Positions 5,774 through 7,710 of a stretch of 7,710 nucleotides of DNA are shown here, piece by piece. Positions within the stretch are counted from its first letter, which is position 1; each line of letters starts with the position of its first letter. Below the pieces are notes generated by a model. It had not been told where the DNA came from. It worked only from the letters and a program-made list of their open reading frames with translations, and did not search any database. The position numbers were made by a program, and so were the translations under genes. Origin of the DNA: Acidobacteriota bacterium. GTDB taxonomy: Bacteria > Acidobacteriota > Terriglobia > Terriglobales > Acidobacteriaceae. Where the stretch lies: contig JAJZNH010000311.1 in the NCBI GenBank assembly GCA_021811745.1, positions 1-7,710 on the forward strand, read 5' to 3'.

Positions 5774-7320
5774 TCCGAGGCTCCCTTCATCACCGGCAGA
5801 GACCGGCCCTCCTCCGCATCGCCGTTCGCCAGCCGTGCGCGGCGAACCGCCTGCCGCCATGCGCGGCGCAACCCGTCGCGCTGTTCGCGAGTCATGTACG
5901 GCTCGAAGTGGCTTGAATTCCGCGGTAACGTGGCAAACTCATTTGAGGATTTCCACCAACCCAAAGTAACCCCGCCGAGCAGGGCAGCGCCGCGGGCGGA
6001 AAGATCCTCTTGCGCCGCGCGCCGCACAGTGCGGCCGATGACATCAGCCTGCATCTGCATCAGCGCGTCATTGCGCGTGGCGCCGCCATCGGCCTGCAGA
6101 ACGGGAGCCTGGACCGCAGCGGCTTGCTCCATGGCTTCGAGCACATCAGCCACTTGCATTGCAATCGCGTCAAGAGCAGCCCGCGCCAGATGTGCCGCGG
6201 TGTGTGAGCGTTCAAGATTCGCTACCAGGCCACGCGCCGCCGCATCCCAGTAAGGTGCGCCGAGCCCCAGCATGGCGGGAACCAGCAGAAGACCACCTGC
6301 GTCCGGCACCGTCGCGGCCAGCCTCACCGCGTCTTCAACTGGATTCGCCAGGCCCAGAAACTCACCCACCCACTGAACAGCCGCGCCGCTCATGGCGATA
6401 TTGCCTTCCAGAGCATAGCGCACCTCATCCGGCGCCGACCACGCTACGGTGCGCGCCAGCGACGCGGTGGGACCCGGAAGCTCCGGCGTCAGCATCATCA
6501 GAGACGATCCCGTTCCATAGGTCGCCTTGACGGTTCCCGGCGCCGGCGATCCGTGGCCCACCAGCGCGGCATGCGAGTCTCCGATCATTGACACAATCGG
6601 AATGCCGTTCAACTCGGAAATCGCCTTGCACTCGCCGAAGATGCTCGACGACGGCCGCACCTGGGGCAGTGCCGCTCGCGCAATGCCGAAAATATCCAGC
6701 AGCGTCTTGTCCCATTCCAGAGATTCAAGGCCGAGCAGCGCAGTCCGCGACGCATTGGTGTGGTCGGTTGCATGCACCCTGCCGCCGGTCAGGTTGTAGA
6801 GCAGCCACGAGTCCACCGTTCCCAGGCGAAGTTCTCCGGCCGCATCGAGCGAGCGCAACTCCTCTTTTTGCTCCAGAATCCACGCCCACTTGGTTGCGCT
6901 CAACAAAGGGTCTAGCGGCAACCCGGTGATGGCCTGAATGGAAGAAGCCTTGTCACGAATCCGTTCGCAAACCGGCGCTGATCGACGGCACTGCCAGGAG
7001 ATGGCATTGCTCACCGGTTCGCCCGCTGCTACGCTCGCCGCCGCGCCAGGCCGCCAAACCACTACTGTTTCACGCTGATTGGTGATGGCAATTCCTGCGA
7101 TCGAAACATTCAAAGACACTGCCTGATGCGCGCATTCGCTCATCACCTGCCGAACCGACTGCCACAGCTCCAGCGGGTCCTGCTCCACGTAGCCGGGCAT
7201 CGGCTGCAGTAGCGTAACCGGCGCGGAAGCTCGAGAGATCGCCATGCCTTCACTATCGAACAACAGAGCCTTTGTGTTCGTCGTGCCCTGGTCGACAGCG
7301 AGAATGCAGGCGCGCTTCAT
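5767..7320 (-). CDS. FGGY-family carbohydrate kinase, glycerol-kinase-like
   Basis: A 517-residue cytoplasmic kinase that transfers phosphate from ATP to a polyol or ketose. Both FGGY domains are complete: N-terminal about 4-250 with DQGTT (10-14), NQRE (81-84) and SWQCRR (108-113); C-terminal about 260-455 with YGTGSS (268-273), GGLLLVPAMLGLGAPYW (342-358) and the adenosine motif DGGATRND (411-418). D248 in GDSHAA is the expected catalytic base. R83 and E84 match the glycerol-binding pair of E. coli GlpK, but the GlpK tyrosine (Y135) is L139 here, and the GlpK segment around Q246 and F270 reads GDS and GTGSS. The substrate is therefore probably not plain glycerol but a larger or branched molecule, such as a ketose made by the isomerase two genes downstream. 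The ATG overlaps the transketolase stop (ATGA), with AAGGAG (7329-7334) 8 nt upstream. Family annotation pipelines may call it glpK; the context argues against that. Confidence 0.88.
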   Translation of the reverse strand: MKRACILAVDQGTTNTKALLFDSEGMAISRASAPVTLLQPMPGYVEQDPLELWQSVRQVMSECAHQAVSLNVSIAGIAITNQRETVVVWRPGAAASVAAGEPVSNAISWQCRRSAPVCERIRDKASSIQAITGLPLDPLLSATKWAWILEQKEELRSLDAAGELRLGTVDSWLLYNLTGGRVHATDHTNASRTALLGLESLEWDKTLLDIFGIARAALPQVRPSSSIFGECKAISELNGIPIVSMIGDSHAALVGHGSPAPGTVKATYGTGSSLMMLTPELPGPTASLARTVAWSAPDEVRYALEGNIAMSGAAVQWVGEFLGLANPVEDAVRLAATVPDAGGLLLVPAMLGLGAPYWDAAARGLVANLERSHTAAHLARAALDAIAMQVADVLEAMEQAAAVQAPVLQADGGATRNDALMQMQADVIGRTVRRAAQEDLSARGAALLGGVTLGWWKSSNEFATLPRNSSHFEPYMTREQRDGLRRAWRQAVRRARLANGDAEEGRSLPVMKGASEW

Positions 7321-7710
7321 TGCGTCGTCTCCTTATCGAGCAGATCGATTGCCGCCGTTTCGATGCCTGCCGCCGTGAGCCCAAAGTGCTCCAGTAGAAA
7401 CTCCGCGCTGCCGGTCGGCGCAAAGACGCCGGGAACACCGAGTCGCTTCACGCGTACGGGATGCTCCTCGGCGACAATCTCAGCAACCGCGCCGCCAAGC
7501 CCGCCGTAGATCGACGCTTCTTCCGCCGTGACAATGCCGCGCGTCTCCTGAGCGGCACGAAGCACAGCATCGCGATCGATGGGGCTCATGCTCGCCATGT
7601 TGATTACACGCGCTTCGACGCCACGCGCGTGCAGCCGTTCCGCGGCGTCCAACGCCCGCGCTACCATCACGCCGTTCGCAATGATCGCGATCTCGTCACC
7701 ATCGCGCAGT
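7317..7710 (-). CDS. Transketolase, C-terminal domain (5' part beyond the window)
   Basis: The reading frame is open from the window edge to TGA at 7319-7317, giving the last 130 codons. LRDGDEIAIIANG then MVARALDAAERL, GVEARVINMASMSPIDRDAVLRAA, IVTAEEASIYGGLGGAVAEIV, and GVFAPTGSAEFLLEHFGLTAAGI form a complete transketolase C-terminal (nucleotide-binding-like) domain, which supports dimerisation of this thiamine-diphosphate enzyme. It transfers a two-carbon ketol unit between sugar phosphates. Whether this is a full-length transketolase or the C-terminal subunit of a split two-gene form, as is common beside sugar kinases, cannot be seen here. Its 4-nt overlap with the kinase gene implies a shared transcript and pathway. 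Confidence 0.88.
   Translation of the reverse strand, partial: LRDGDEIAIIANGVMVARALDAAERLHARGVEARVINMASMSPIDRDAVLRAAQETRGIVTAEEASIYGGLGGAVAEIVAEEHPVRVKRLGVPGVFAPTGSAEFLLEHFGLTAAGIETAAIDLLDKETTQ

Noticed and set aside
5772..5777. ATTCCG-like sequence at the transporter start as an operator
   Set aside because: There is no CGGAAT arm 5 nt further on, and the sequence lies within the overlapping coding ends.
5767..7320. Naming the kinase glpK (glycerol kinase)
   Set aside because: No glycerol facilitator or glycerol-3-phosphate dehydrogenase is nearby, and several glycerol-contact residues are changed.

Overview
This window looks like a carbohydrate-use locus from a high-GC soil-type bacterium, most plausibly an Acidobacteriota (Terriglobia/Acidobacteriia-like) genome. 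That is an inference from the GC-rich codon use, the Tat-exported DUF1680 glycosidase and the sugar-porter/isomerase repertoire; nothing in the window fixes the taxon. All six genes lie on the minus strand, so transcription runs from position 7710 towards 1. There are no RNA genes, mobile elements or CRISPR arrays.

The layout in reading order is as follows. (1) The C-terminal part of a transketolase enters from the right edge (7710-7317). (2) A FGGY-family sugar kinase of the glycerol-kinase type (7320-5767) overlaps it by ATGA. (3) A GRP/RhaT-type ten-helix sugar transporter (5773-4757) overlaps the kinase by 7 nt. (4) A L-fucose isomerase-like enzyme (4688-3252) follows after a 68-nt gap containing a hairpin. 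(5) A strong hairpin (3141-3179) lies beyond the isomerase stop and probably ends this operon. (6) A separately promoted regulator (3067-1835) combines an IclR-type winged helix with a LacI/periplasmic-binding-protein-like sugar sensor. (7) A Tat-exported DUF1680/GH127-type glycoside hydrolase (1737 to beyond position 1) runs off the left edge.

The genes fit one pathway. A secreted or periplasmic glycosidase releases a sugar, the GRP porter imports it, the isomerase makes the ketose, the kinase phosphorylates it, and the transketolase passes the carbon into the pentose-phosphate pool. The sensor-repressor would read the sugar. The exact sugar is not shown: L-arabinose (from GH127 chemistry) and D-apiose (from the isomerase + glycerol-kinase-like kinase + transketolase combination) are the two best candidates.

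The most notable new signals are the unusual IclR-HTH/sugar-binding chimera and two matching palindromes, ATTCCG-N5-CGGAAT. One sits inside the predicted promoter of the regulator gene (3106-3124) and the other lies directly between the regulator and the glycosidase gene (1817-1833). Together they suggest an autoregulated regulator that also controls the glycosidase.
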